From Escherichia boydii (GTDB taxonomy: Bacteria; Pseudomonadota; Gammaproteobacteria; Enterobacterales; Enterobacteriaceae), in assembly GCA_041890495.1 (NCBI GenBank), contig CP169086.1, positions 1,674,001 to 1,738,000 of the forward strand: 64,000 bases of DNA. The letters are read 5' to 3'. Positions within the stretch are counted from its first letter, which is position 1. The number at the start of each line of letters is the position of its first letter. Shown in pieces: positions 16,232 through 24,004 of this stretch. Below the pieces are notes generated by a model, which did not search any database, was not told the origin of the DNA, and was given only the letters and a program-made list of their open reading frames with translations. A program made the translations under genes and the position numbers.

Positions 16232-18382
16232 ATGAAAAAGATCGCCAGCGTCTGCCCGTACTGCGGTGCAGGCTGTAAATTGAACCTTATCGTTGAAAAT
16301 AATCGTATCATCCGTGCCGAAGCGGCAGAGGGGGTCACAAACCAGGGCACCTTATGTCTGAAAGGCTTTTACGGCTGGGACTTCCTTAACGATACCCGTC
16401 TGCTCACCCCTCGCCTCACCCAGCCGATGATCCGCTACCACAAAGGCGAAGCATTCACCCCCGTAACCTGGGAAGAGGCGATCCGCTACACCGCTAACAA
16501 GCTCAGCAGCATTAAAGCGCAGCACGGGCCACGGTCAATTATGACCACCGGCTCCTCCCGCGGAACCGGCAATGAAACCAACTACGTGATGCAAAAGTTT
16601 GCCCGCGCGGTGCTGAACACCAACAACGTGGACTGCTGCGCGCGCGTCTGTCACGGCCCTTCCGTGGCCGGTTTACAGGAAACGCTCGGCAACGGCGCGA
16701 TGAGCAACTCAATCAACGATATTGAAAACTCAAAATGCCTGCTGGTGTTTGGCTATAACTGCGCGGACTCCCACCCTATCGTTGCCCGCCGCGTGCTGAA
16801 AGCGCGTGAAAACGGCGCGAAAATTATCGTCTGCGATCCGCGGCGCATTGAAACGGCGCGTATTGCCGACCAGCATCTGCAGCTGAAAAACGGCAGCAAC
16901 ATGGCGCTGGTTAACGCCTTTGGCTATGTGTTGCTGGAAGAAGAGCTCTACGACAAAAGCTACGTGGCGCGCTTTACGGAAGGGCTTGAGGCCTACCGCC
17001 AGACGGTGAAAGACTATGCCCCGGAGAAGGTCGAACATCTTACCGGCATTCCCGCCCGGGACGTCCGCCAGGCAATGCGCACCTTCGCGGCGGCCCCTTC
17101 CGCCACCGTGATGTGGGGTATGGGCGTGACCCAGTTTGGTCAGGCTGTGGATGTGGTCAAAGGGCTTTCCAGCCTGGCGCTGCTGACCGGCAACCTCGGT
17201 CGCCCCGCCGTCGGCGTCGGGCCGGTACGCGGTCAAAACAACGTCCAGGGCGCCTGCGACATGGGCGTTCTGCCGAATATGTTCCCCGGCTATCAGGATG
17301 TGACCGATCCGGCGGTCAGGCAGAAGTTCGCCGACGCCTGGGGAATTGACGTCAACAAAATGGACGATCGGGTCGGGACGCGCATTACCGAGGTGCCTCA
17401 TCTGGCGCTGGAAGGCAAGGTCAAGGCCTACTACATCATGGGGGAAGATCCGCTTCAGACCGAAGCCGATCTCGGTCTCGTTCGCAGCGGTTTTGAGGCG
17501 CTCGACTTTGTCGTGGTTCAGGACATCTTTATGACCAAAACGGCAGAGGTGGCGGACGTTCTGCTCCCGGCCACCTCGTGGGGTGAACACGGCGGCGTCT
17601 TTACCTGTGCCGATCGCGGGTTTCAGCGCTTCGGCAAAGCCATCGACGCCAGCGGCAACGTGAAACGCGACTGGGAGATCATCAGCCTGCTCGCCACCGA
17701 GATGGGCTACCCGATGCATTATGACTCCAACCAGCAGATCTGGGATGAGATGCGCGAGCTGTGCCCTCTCTTCTACGGCGTGACGTATGAAAAAATGGGC
17801 GAGATGGGCCACGTGCAGTGGCCGTGCCCGACGCTGGATCATCCGGGTACGCCGTACCTGTACAAAGACAATCAGTTCGACACCCCAACCGGTAAAGGGC
17901 AGCTCTTCGCCGCCCCGTGGCGCGCGCCGGCGGAAACCCCGGATACGGATTTCCCGCTGGTGCTGTGTACGGTACGCGAGGTGGGGCACTACTCCTGCCG
18001 CTCGATGACCGGGAACTGCGCCGCGCTGCAGAGTCTGGCCGACGAGCCGGGCCGGGTGCAAATGAACCCTGCCGATGCGGAAACGCTGGGCATCACGGAG
18101 GGTCAACTTGTCTGGGTGCGCTCGCGTCGCGGCAAAGTGATTACCCGCGCCAGCATCAGCGAGCGTATCAACGCTGGAGCCGTCTATATGACCTATCAGT
18201 GGTGGATTGGTGCCTGCAACGAGCTGACCCAGGATAACCTCGATCCCATCTCCAAAACCCCGGAAACGAAGTACTGCGCGGTGCAGCTGGAGGCGATTGA
18301 GGATCAGCGCTGGGCGGAGGATTTTGCGGCGTCGGCGTATCAGTCCATGAAGTCGCGGCTGATTAACGCGGTGAATGTCTAA
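16232..18382 (+). CDS. fdhF: Formate dehydrogenase H paralogue with cysteine in place of selenocysteine
   Basis: This molybdopterin enzyme of the FdhF family oxidises formate to CO2. The 716-residue protein has the [4Fe-4S] cysteines Cys8, Cys11, Cys15 and Cys42, then the Mo/W-bis-MGD domains through to the C-terminal dinucleotide-binding domain (TYQWWIGACNELT). At position 140, where E. coli FdhF has selenocysteine (ARVUHGPSV), this protein has Cys (TGT). It therefore needs no SECIS element. An in-frame start at 16202 is less likely. No hydrogenase or electron-transfer gene is adjacent, so the electron acceptor is unknown. The sigma-54 promoter and upstream repeats suggest formate/FhlA control. 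Confidence 0.9.
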   Translation: MKKIASVCPYCGAGCKLNLIVENNRIIRAEAAEGVTNQGTLCLKGFYGWDFLNDTRLLTPRLTQPMIRYHKGEAFTPVTWEEAIRYTANKLSSIKAQHGPRSIMTTGSSRGTGNETNYVMQKFARAVLNTNNVDCCARVCHGPSVAGLQETLGNGAMSNSINDIENSKCLLVFGYNCADSHPIVARRVLKARENGAKIIVCDPRRIETARIADQHLQLKNGSNMALVNAFGYVLLEEELYDKSYVARFTEGLEAYRQTVKDYAPEKVEHLTGIPARDVRQAMRTFAAAPSATVMWGMGVTQFGQAVDVVKGLSSLALLTGNLGRPAVGVGPVRGQNNVQGACDMGVLPNMFPGYQDVTDPAVRQKFADAWGIDVNKMDDRVGTRITEVPHLALEGKVKAYYIMGEDPLQTEADLGLVRSGFEALDFVVVQDIFMTKTAEVADVLLPATSWGEHGGVFTCADRGFQRFGKAIDASGNVKRDWEIISLLATEMGYPMHYDSNQQIWDEMRELCPLFYGVTYEKMGEMGHVQWPCPTLDHPGTPYLYKDNQFDTPTGKGQLFAAPWRAPAETPDTDFPLVLCTVREVGHYSCRSMTGNCAALQSLADEPGRVQMNPADAETLGITEGQLVWVRSRRGKVITRASISERINAGAVYMTYQWWIGACNELTQDNLDPISKTPETKYCAVQLEAIEDQRWAEDFAASAYQSMKSRLINAVNV

Positions 18383-18427
18383 AGAAAATGTCGGGTGGCT
18401 TCACCGCCGATACTGAATTTCAGACAC

Positions 18428-18454
18428 AAAAAAGGCCGCATTCGCGGCCCTTTT
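18428..18454. terminator. Bidirectional terminator between fdhF-like gene and ydiH
   Basis: A stem GGCCGC/GCGGCC with loop ATTC is flanked by As on the left and Ts on the right. It can serve both convergent genes. Confidence 0.85.
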
Positions 18455-18466
18455 ATTCTCATGTAC

Positions 18467-18661
18467 TCAATGGACGTGAACGCCCAACCGCCAGGCAAAG
18501 TAGATCTCTTCTTTCAGCTCATTCGAAGAGAGCGCCAGCAAATCCGTAAACTCCAGCTCAAGCTGTTTCAGCTTTTTCAGGTACTGCGCCGGAGACAGGT
18601 TGCTCTTATCGCGACGTAAATATTCAATTGCCAGCTGCGTTGGGGTTATTTCAGTATCCAT
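18467..18661 (-). CDS. ydiH: YdiH family small protein
   Basis: This 64-residue protein of unknown function is conserved in Enterobacteriaceae. The core PTQLAIEYLRRDKSNLSPAQYLKKLKQLELEF is predicted helical, and the C-terminus KEEIYFAWRLGVHVH matches E. coli YdiH. No signal peptide or membrane segment is visible, so it is probably cytoplasmic. The start at 18661 (MDTEITP) is chosen by homology over the in-frame ATG at 18682. It sits between the formate dehydrogenase terminator and menI, on the menI strand. Confidence 0.8.
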   Translation of the reverse strand: MDTEITPTQLAIEYLRRDKSNLSPAQYLKKLKQLELEFTDLLALSSNELKEEIYFAWRLGVHVH

Positions 18662-18746
18662 GATGTCCTCGCTTATGTACAAAACCTGACCAGTATATCA
18701 CAACGCACTGACTAGTTTTTGACCAAAGGCAAAACATCTGAAAACT

Positions 18747-19157
18747 TTACACAACCGCCGTGGTCAGCCGCGACGAGCAGCACAGGCGATCCTGCTCATC
18801 GAGAATATCTATCTGCCACACCTGATGGCGGCTTCCGGCGTGCAGCGCGCGGCAAATACCGCGCACGCGCCCGCTGCGCACCGAGCGAATGTGGTTTGCA
18901 TTCACCTCGAGTCCGACAACCTTCTGCTCCCCTTCGGTACAGAGATACCCCGCCACCGAGCCCAGCGTTTCGGCCAGCACGACGGACGCTCCGCCGTGCA
19001 ATAAACCAAACGGCTGGTGGGTGCGGCTATCGACGGGCATGGTGGCCTCAATCTCATCGTCGCCAATGCGGATGAACTGGATATCCAGCAGCCCCACCAT
19101 ATTTCCCTCGCCCATGGCGTTCAGCGCCTGCAGCGTCACGGCACGTTTCCAGATCAT
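18747..19157 (-). CDS. menI: 1,4-dihydroxy-2-naphthoyl-CoA hydrolase (MenI)
   Basis: This hot-dog fold thioesterase releases 1,4-dihydroxy-2-naphthoate from its CoA ester in menaquinone synthesis. The 136-residue protein shows the family motif QPFGLLHGGASVVLAETLGS near residues 48-65, with the catalytic Glu in AET. Length equals E. coli MenI (YdiI), but many substitutions place it on the non-Escherichia side of the mosaic. The start overlaps the ydiJ stop by four bases (ATGA), so the two are co-transcribed. Confidence 0.93.
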   Translation of the reverse strand: MIWKRAVTLQALNAMGEGNMVGLLDIQFIRIGDDEIEATMPVDSRTHQPFGLLHGGASVVLAETLGSVAGYLCTEGEQKVVGLEVNANHIRSVRSGRVRGICRALHAGSRHQVWQIDILDEQDRLCCSSRLTTAVV

Positions 19158-22100
19158 CTAATAATCTCCAGTAAAGCCTGCACAGGATGGCGTACCCCCG
19201 TGCCTTCAACCCGTTTTACCTGGCTACCGGCAGGAATATCCGGTCGCCAGACAGCGGTTACGCGGCAGTCGCTGCATAGCCTGATGCCAGGATAACTCAT
19301 AGATCCCGAGCGAATTTTCATGGTTTTTCGCTTCATGTCCGTAAGTCCCTGCCATGCCGCAGCAACCCACGCTGACATTTCCAGTTTCGCGCCAAAACGG
19401 GCAAATATCGCGGCCCATTGTGCTGGCGCACCGGCAAGGCGGTAACTTCGGTACAGTGACCAAAGAAATACCATGATTCACCGCTGACTGTAGCCACTGG
19501 CTGTGACTCAAGTGCGCTTGCCAGCCATTCATTCGCCAGTAAGACGTTAAACTCGCCACGCTCCTCGCCCAGCGCCAGTTTATATTCATCGCGATAACAA
19601 AGTACCAGCGCCGGATCGACGCCCACCATTGGCATACCCAGCTTCGCCATACGGTTGAGGAAATCCGCCGTCTTTTTCGCCGTCTTCGCAAAACGATTAA
19701 GAAAACCTTTAATATGCTGGGCTTTGCCATTTGGCGAAAATGGCAGTAACACAGGCTGGAAACCTAATTTTTCGACCAGACGGACAAAATCCGCCACCAC
19801 TTGCGCATCGTAATAGCTGGTAAAGGGGTCCTGCACCACCAACACTGTGCGCGCTTTCTGCTCTGCATTGAGAGATTCAAGCTGTTCCAGCGTCATGTTT
19901 GCCGAGCGATGCCCCACCATTTGTTGTTGTAGCGAGGGGACCGACAGCAGCGGCAAATCAACCATGCCGATATGTTTTTCCGAGAGTTTGCGCACCAGCG
20001 GCTGGTTAATGAAGAAGTTAAAGGTTTTCGGCGCGCGTGCCATCAGCGGCGCGTAGCTCTCGACCGTAGCGACGAGGTGGTCGCGCAGCGGGCGTAAATA
20101 ACGGGTGTGATAGAGCTGCAGAAAACGAGAGCGAAACTCCGGCACATCAATTTTGATGGGGCACTGGGTCGAACACGCTTTACAGGCCAGACAGCCCGAC
20201 ATCGCCTCTTTGACTTCGTGTGAGAAGTCATATTCGCCTTTATTCGCATGCCAGCTATTGCGCGTGCGGGCAATTAACGTCCGCAAACTGACGCCGGATT
20301 CAGGCAGTTCTTGTTCCAGTTTGAGTGGATCAACGCCGCGATCCGCCAACAAACGCAGCCATTCACGCACCAGCGTTGCGCGCCCTTTCGGTGAATGAAT
20401 CCGGTTCTGGGTGATCTTCATCGACGGACACATCGGACTACGGGCATCAAAGTTGAAGCATAAACCGTTGCCGTTACACTCCATCGCACCGCGCCACTGC
20501 TGGCGTACCGCAATGGGGATCTGCCGATCGAATGTACCGCGCTTCACCGCGTCCACTTTCATCATCGGCGCATCGAGACCTTCTGGCGGGCAAATCTTCC
20601 CTGGGTTGAGTCGGTTATGCGGGTCAAATGCCGCTTTCACTTTGCGCAGTTCTGCAAAAAGTTCCTTACCGAAAAACGCCGGGCTGTATTCAGCGCGAAA
20701 ACCTTTGCCGTGCTCGCCCCACAACAAACCACCGTATTTCGCAGTCAGCGCCACCACGTCATCAGAGATTTGCTTCATCAAAATCTCTTGTTGAGGATCG
20801 CACATATCCAGCGCTGGACGGACGTGCAAGACACCTGCGTCGACGTGACCGAACATACCGTAGCTTAAGCCGTGGCTGTCGAGCAGCGCGCGAAATTCAG
20901 CAATATAATCCGCCAGGTGTTCCGGCGGTACGCAGGTATCCTCAGCAAACGGAATTGGCTTAGCGGCACCTTTGGCATTGCCAAGCAGACCAACGGCTTT
21001 TTTGCGCATTGCATAGATACGTTCAACCCCCGCCAGCTCACGGCACACCTGCCAGCCGATGACACCTGCTTGATGACTGGCGATCAGCTCATCCAACCGC
21101 GCACAGAGTGCATTTACCCGCTCATCAATCAGCGCCTCATCATCACCAGCAAATTCCACAATGTTCAGCCCGAGCATCTCTTGGTCAGGCACATCGGTAA
21201 TCAACTCGCTGACGGAATGCCAGACAATATCTTCCCGCGCCAGATTCAGCACTTTTGAGTCCACCGTCTCTACCGAAAGCGCCCGCGCCTCAACCATAAA
21301 CGGCGCGTTACGCAGCGCAGAGTCAAAAGAGTCATATTTGACGTTCACCAGACGGCGCACTTTAGGCAAGCGTGTAATATCCAGCCGCGCTTCGGTAATA
21401 AAGGCCAGCGTCCCTTCTGAACCCGTCAGAATGCGCGTCAGGTCGAACTCGGTCATCTCATCGTTAAAGACATGACGCAGATCGTAACCGGTAAGAAAGC
21501 GGTTAAGTTTGGGGAAGTTGTCGATAATTAACTGGCGTTGCTGACGGCAACGTTGATAAACCGTGTTATAAATTCGCCCGATTGTGGTATTGGATTTACC
21601 CAGCGTTTCCGCCAATTCGACGGGTAAAGGTTGCGTATCGAGAATATCGCCCCCCAACAACACCGCGCGTACGCCAAGTACGTGATCTGACGTTTTGCCA
21701 TAGACCAGCGATCCCTGACCGGATGCATCGGTATTGATCATCCCACCGAGCGTTGCCCGGTTGCTGGTCGAAAGTTCCGGCGCAAAAAAGTAGCCGAACG
21801 GTTTCAGGTACTGATTGAGTTGATCTTTTATCACCCCGGCCTCAACGCGCACCCAGCCCTCTTCAGGGTTAATTTCGATGATGCGGTTCATATGGCGGGA
21901 CATATCAACAATAATCCCCTGGTTGAGCGCCTGACCGTTAGTGCCGGTGCCGCCGCCGCGGGGGGTAAAGATCAGCGATGAATAGCGTTCCTGCGCGGCA
22001 AGACGGGCGATCAGCGCCACATCTGCGGTTGAACGCGGAAATACCACCGCATCGGGGAGAAGTTGGTAAATACTGTTGTCGGTCGACATTGTCAGACGAT

Positions 22101-22209
22101 CGGCATAACTTGTCGCCGTATCGCCGGTAAAACCTTGTTGCTCCAGCTCTTGCAAAAAATTAAGCACCAGTTGAACGACGCCGGGTGCCTGGGAAATCTG
22201 TGGAATCAT
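19154..22209 (-). pseudogene. ydiJ: ydiJ, FAD-linked oxidase / Fe-S protein with three 3' frameshifts
   Basis: YdiJ is a large cytoplasmic flavoprotein now linked to D-2-hydroxyglutarate oxidation. The N-terminal FAD-binding domain (FTPRGGGTGTNGQALNQG), oxidase domain and Fe-S/CCG region (GCLACKACSTQCPIKID) are intact for about 945 residues in one frame. The remaining part then jumps frame three times, near 19,434 (one G missing), 19,380 (one A missing) and 19,228 (one extra G). The pieces together rebuild the normal C-terminus (NVSVGCCGMAGTYGHE, then SQVKRVEGTG...EII). All three indels are in short homopolymers, so sequencing error is as likely as true decay. The protein otherwise matches E. 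coli nearly exactly. Confidence 0.85.
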
Positions 22210-22300
22210 TATATTGACCCTTTCCTGCGGTCCTGTGATGTAGGTCGATACACTATTCTTTCAGGCTGCTGCAATAGCGCACTGAAAGGTGATGTTTGTT

Positions 22301-22421
22301 TACTCTATGGATTTCGTGTTGCAGGAAGGCGGCAAGCGAGTGAACTCCAGGAGCTTACAATAGTAAGTGACTGGGTGAACGAACGTAGCCGCAGCACATG
22401 CAACTTGAAATACGACGAGTA
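22301..22421. repeat. ERIC element
   Basis: This 121-base intergenic repeat contains the central ERIC core, GTGAACTCCAGGAGCTTACA followed by TAGTAAGTGACTGGGTGAACG. The ends are roughly complementary (TACTCTATGG...ATACGACGAGTA). ERIC elements are non-coding miniature repeats found in enterobacterial intergenic regions. This one occupies a third of the 388-base ydiJ-ydiK divergent region. Confidence 0.88.
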
Positions 22422-22433
22422 AATCGTTTGCGT
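22418..22433. promoter_or_regulatory. Candidate PurR box between ydiJ and ydiK
   Basis: On the minus strand, ACGCAAACGATTTACT agrees with 11 of 12 specified positions of the PurR consensus (ANGCAANCGNTTNCNT). It directly abuts the ERIC element in the divergent ydiJ/ydiK promoter region, so either gene could be purine-repressed. The rest of 22,434-22,597 shows no gene. Confidence 0.5.
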
Positions 22434-22597
22434 GTTGCCTGAGTTGTTGTACCACATTTTTTTTCTAACACGCCCATCAGAATTAAGGGCAGAATCGGCC
22501 TGTTAAAACCGCTGAAATTGCTCATCATTATGCAGGTGAGTTTCGCGTGTTCACGTCGCGTCGACGATTTGACGCACAAAAAAGGTGAAAAGTAGTT

Positions 22598-23707
22598 ATG
22601 GTAAATGTTCGTCAGCCCAGGGATGTCGCACAAATTCTGCTTTCGGTGCTGTTTTTAGCCATCATGATTGTGGCATGTCTGTGGATTGTTCAACCCTTTA
22701 TTCTCGGCTTTGCATGGGCCGGTACGGTGGTTATCGCCACCTGGCCGGTATTGTTACGTTTGCAAAAGATCATGTTTGGCCGCCGCTCTCTCGCCGTTCT
22801 GGTGATGACGCTGTTATTAGTGATGGTGTTTATCATCCCTATTGCTTTGCTGGTTAACAGTATCGTCGACGGCAGCGGCCCGCTAATTAAAGCCATTTCC
22901 AGCGGTGACATGACGTTACCCGATCTGGCGTGGCTTAATACCATTCCGGTGATTGGCGCGAAGCTGTATGCAGGCTGGCACAACTTGCTGGATATGGGGG
23001 GGACGGGCGATCATGGCGAAAGTCCGCCCTTATATTGGCACCACCACCACCTGGTTCGTTGGGCAGGCGGCGCATATCGGGCGCTTTATGGTGCATTGTG
23101 CGCTGATGCTTCTCTTCAGTGCCCTGCTGTACTGGCGCGGTGAACAGGTGGCACAAGGCATTCGCCATTTTTGCAACCCGTCTGGCAGGCGTTCGCGGAG
23201 ATGCCGCCGTGCTGCTGGCGGCACAGGCTATCCGCGCGGTGGCGCTGGGTGTGGTGGTGACGGCGTTAGTACAGGCAGTGCTTGGCGGTATCGGCCTCGC
23301 CGTATCCGGCGTACCTTATGCAACGTTGCTAACGGTGTTAATGATCCTCTCCTGCCTTGTTCAGCTTGGCCCGTTGCCGGTACTGATTCCGGCGATTATC
23401 TGGCTCTACTGGACTGGCGATACCACCTGGGGACGGTATTGTTAGTGTGGAGCGGTGTGGTTGGCACGCTGGATAACGTCATCCGCCCAATGTTAATTCG
23501 CATGGGTGCCGATTTACCGCTGATCCTGATCCTCTCTGGTGTTATTGGTGGTTTGATTGCTTTCGGATGATCGGTCTGTTTATTGGTCGGTTCTGTTAGC
23601 CGTTTCCTGGCGTCTGTTTGCCGCGTGGGTGGAAGAAGTCCCGCCGCCGACGGACAATCGGAAGAAATTCTCGAAGAACTTGGCGAAATCGAGAAACGAA
23701 TAAGTAA
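22598..23707 (+). pseudogene. ydiK: ydiK, AI-2E/PerM family membrane protein with many frameshifts
   Basis: YdiK is an inner membrane protein of the AI-2 exporter (PerM/TqsA) superfamily, of unknown substrate. Joining segments from three reading frames rebuilds an E. coli-like protein of about 370 residues: MVNVRQPRDVAQILL..., MAKVRPYIGTTTTW..., ATRLAGVRGDAAVLL..., TVLLVWSGVVGTL..., ending EEILEELGEIEK. The frame changes near 23,003 (extra G), 23,170 (extra T), 23,429, 23,567, 23,588, 23,655 and 23,696 (each about one C missing). Seven indels in 700 bases with little other change suggests poor sequence quality more than long-standing decay. As written, only the first 135 or so residues are translated correctly. 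Confidence 0.85.
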
Positions 23708-23842
23708 TTTCTCATCAGGCGGCTCTGCCGCCTGATTGTTAACCCCGCTAATTGATATTTGCTTGCTCTTCCCCATATTTTCCTGCTTACCGCCATTCAG
23801 CTGGTAGTACCTGTCGCAAATTCTTTACAGTTTTTAAACTAA

Positions 23843-23885
23843 TGAGACGAATCTGATCGACGCAAAAAGTCCGTATGCCTACTAT
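23843..23885 (+). promoter_or_regulatory. rprA promoter with RcsB box
   Basis: An RcsB-type site, TGAGACGAATCTGA, lies at 23843-23856 and a -10 TACTAT at 23880-23885, 6 bases before the inferred RprA 5' end. RcsB activation of rprA is established in E. coli. Confidence 0.75.
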
Positions 23886-23891
23886 TAGCTT

Positions 23892-23997
23892 ACGGTTATA
23901 AATCAACATCTTGATTTATAAGCATGGAAATCCCCTGAGTGAAACAACGAATTGCTGTGTGTAGTCTTTGCCCATCTCCCACGATGGGCTTTTTTTT
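23892..23997 (+). ncRNA. rprA: RprA small regulatory RNA
   Basis: This 106-base sequence corresponds to E. coli RprA, an Hfq-binding sRNA that activates rpoS translation and represses csgD and ydaM. The 5' inverted repeat (ATAAATCAA...TTGATTTAT), the seed region GCATGGAAATCCCCTGAGTG and the 3' terminator hairpin GCCCATCTCCCACGATGGGC followed by eight Ts are all present. One base (ATCTTG for recalled ATATTG) differs near the top of the first hairpin. It ends 8 bases before the convergent GH3 gene, and its terminator may also serve that gene. Confidence 0.93.
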
Positions 23998-24004
23998 ATC
24001 CTGA

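Noticed and set aside
16601..16720. Selenocysteine insertion (SECIS) site in the fdhF-like gene
   Set aside because: Codon 140 is TGT (Cys), not TGA, so no recoding is required.
16730..18106. Long antisense frame (458 codons) opposite the formate dehydrogenase gene
   Set aside because: It is His/Arg-rich with no domain and is explained by high GC at third positions of the true gene.
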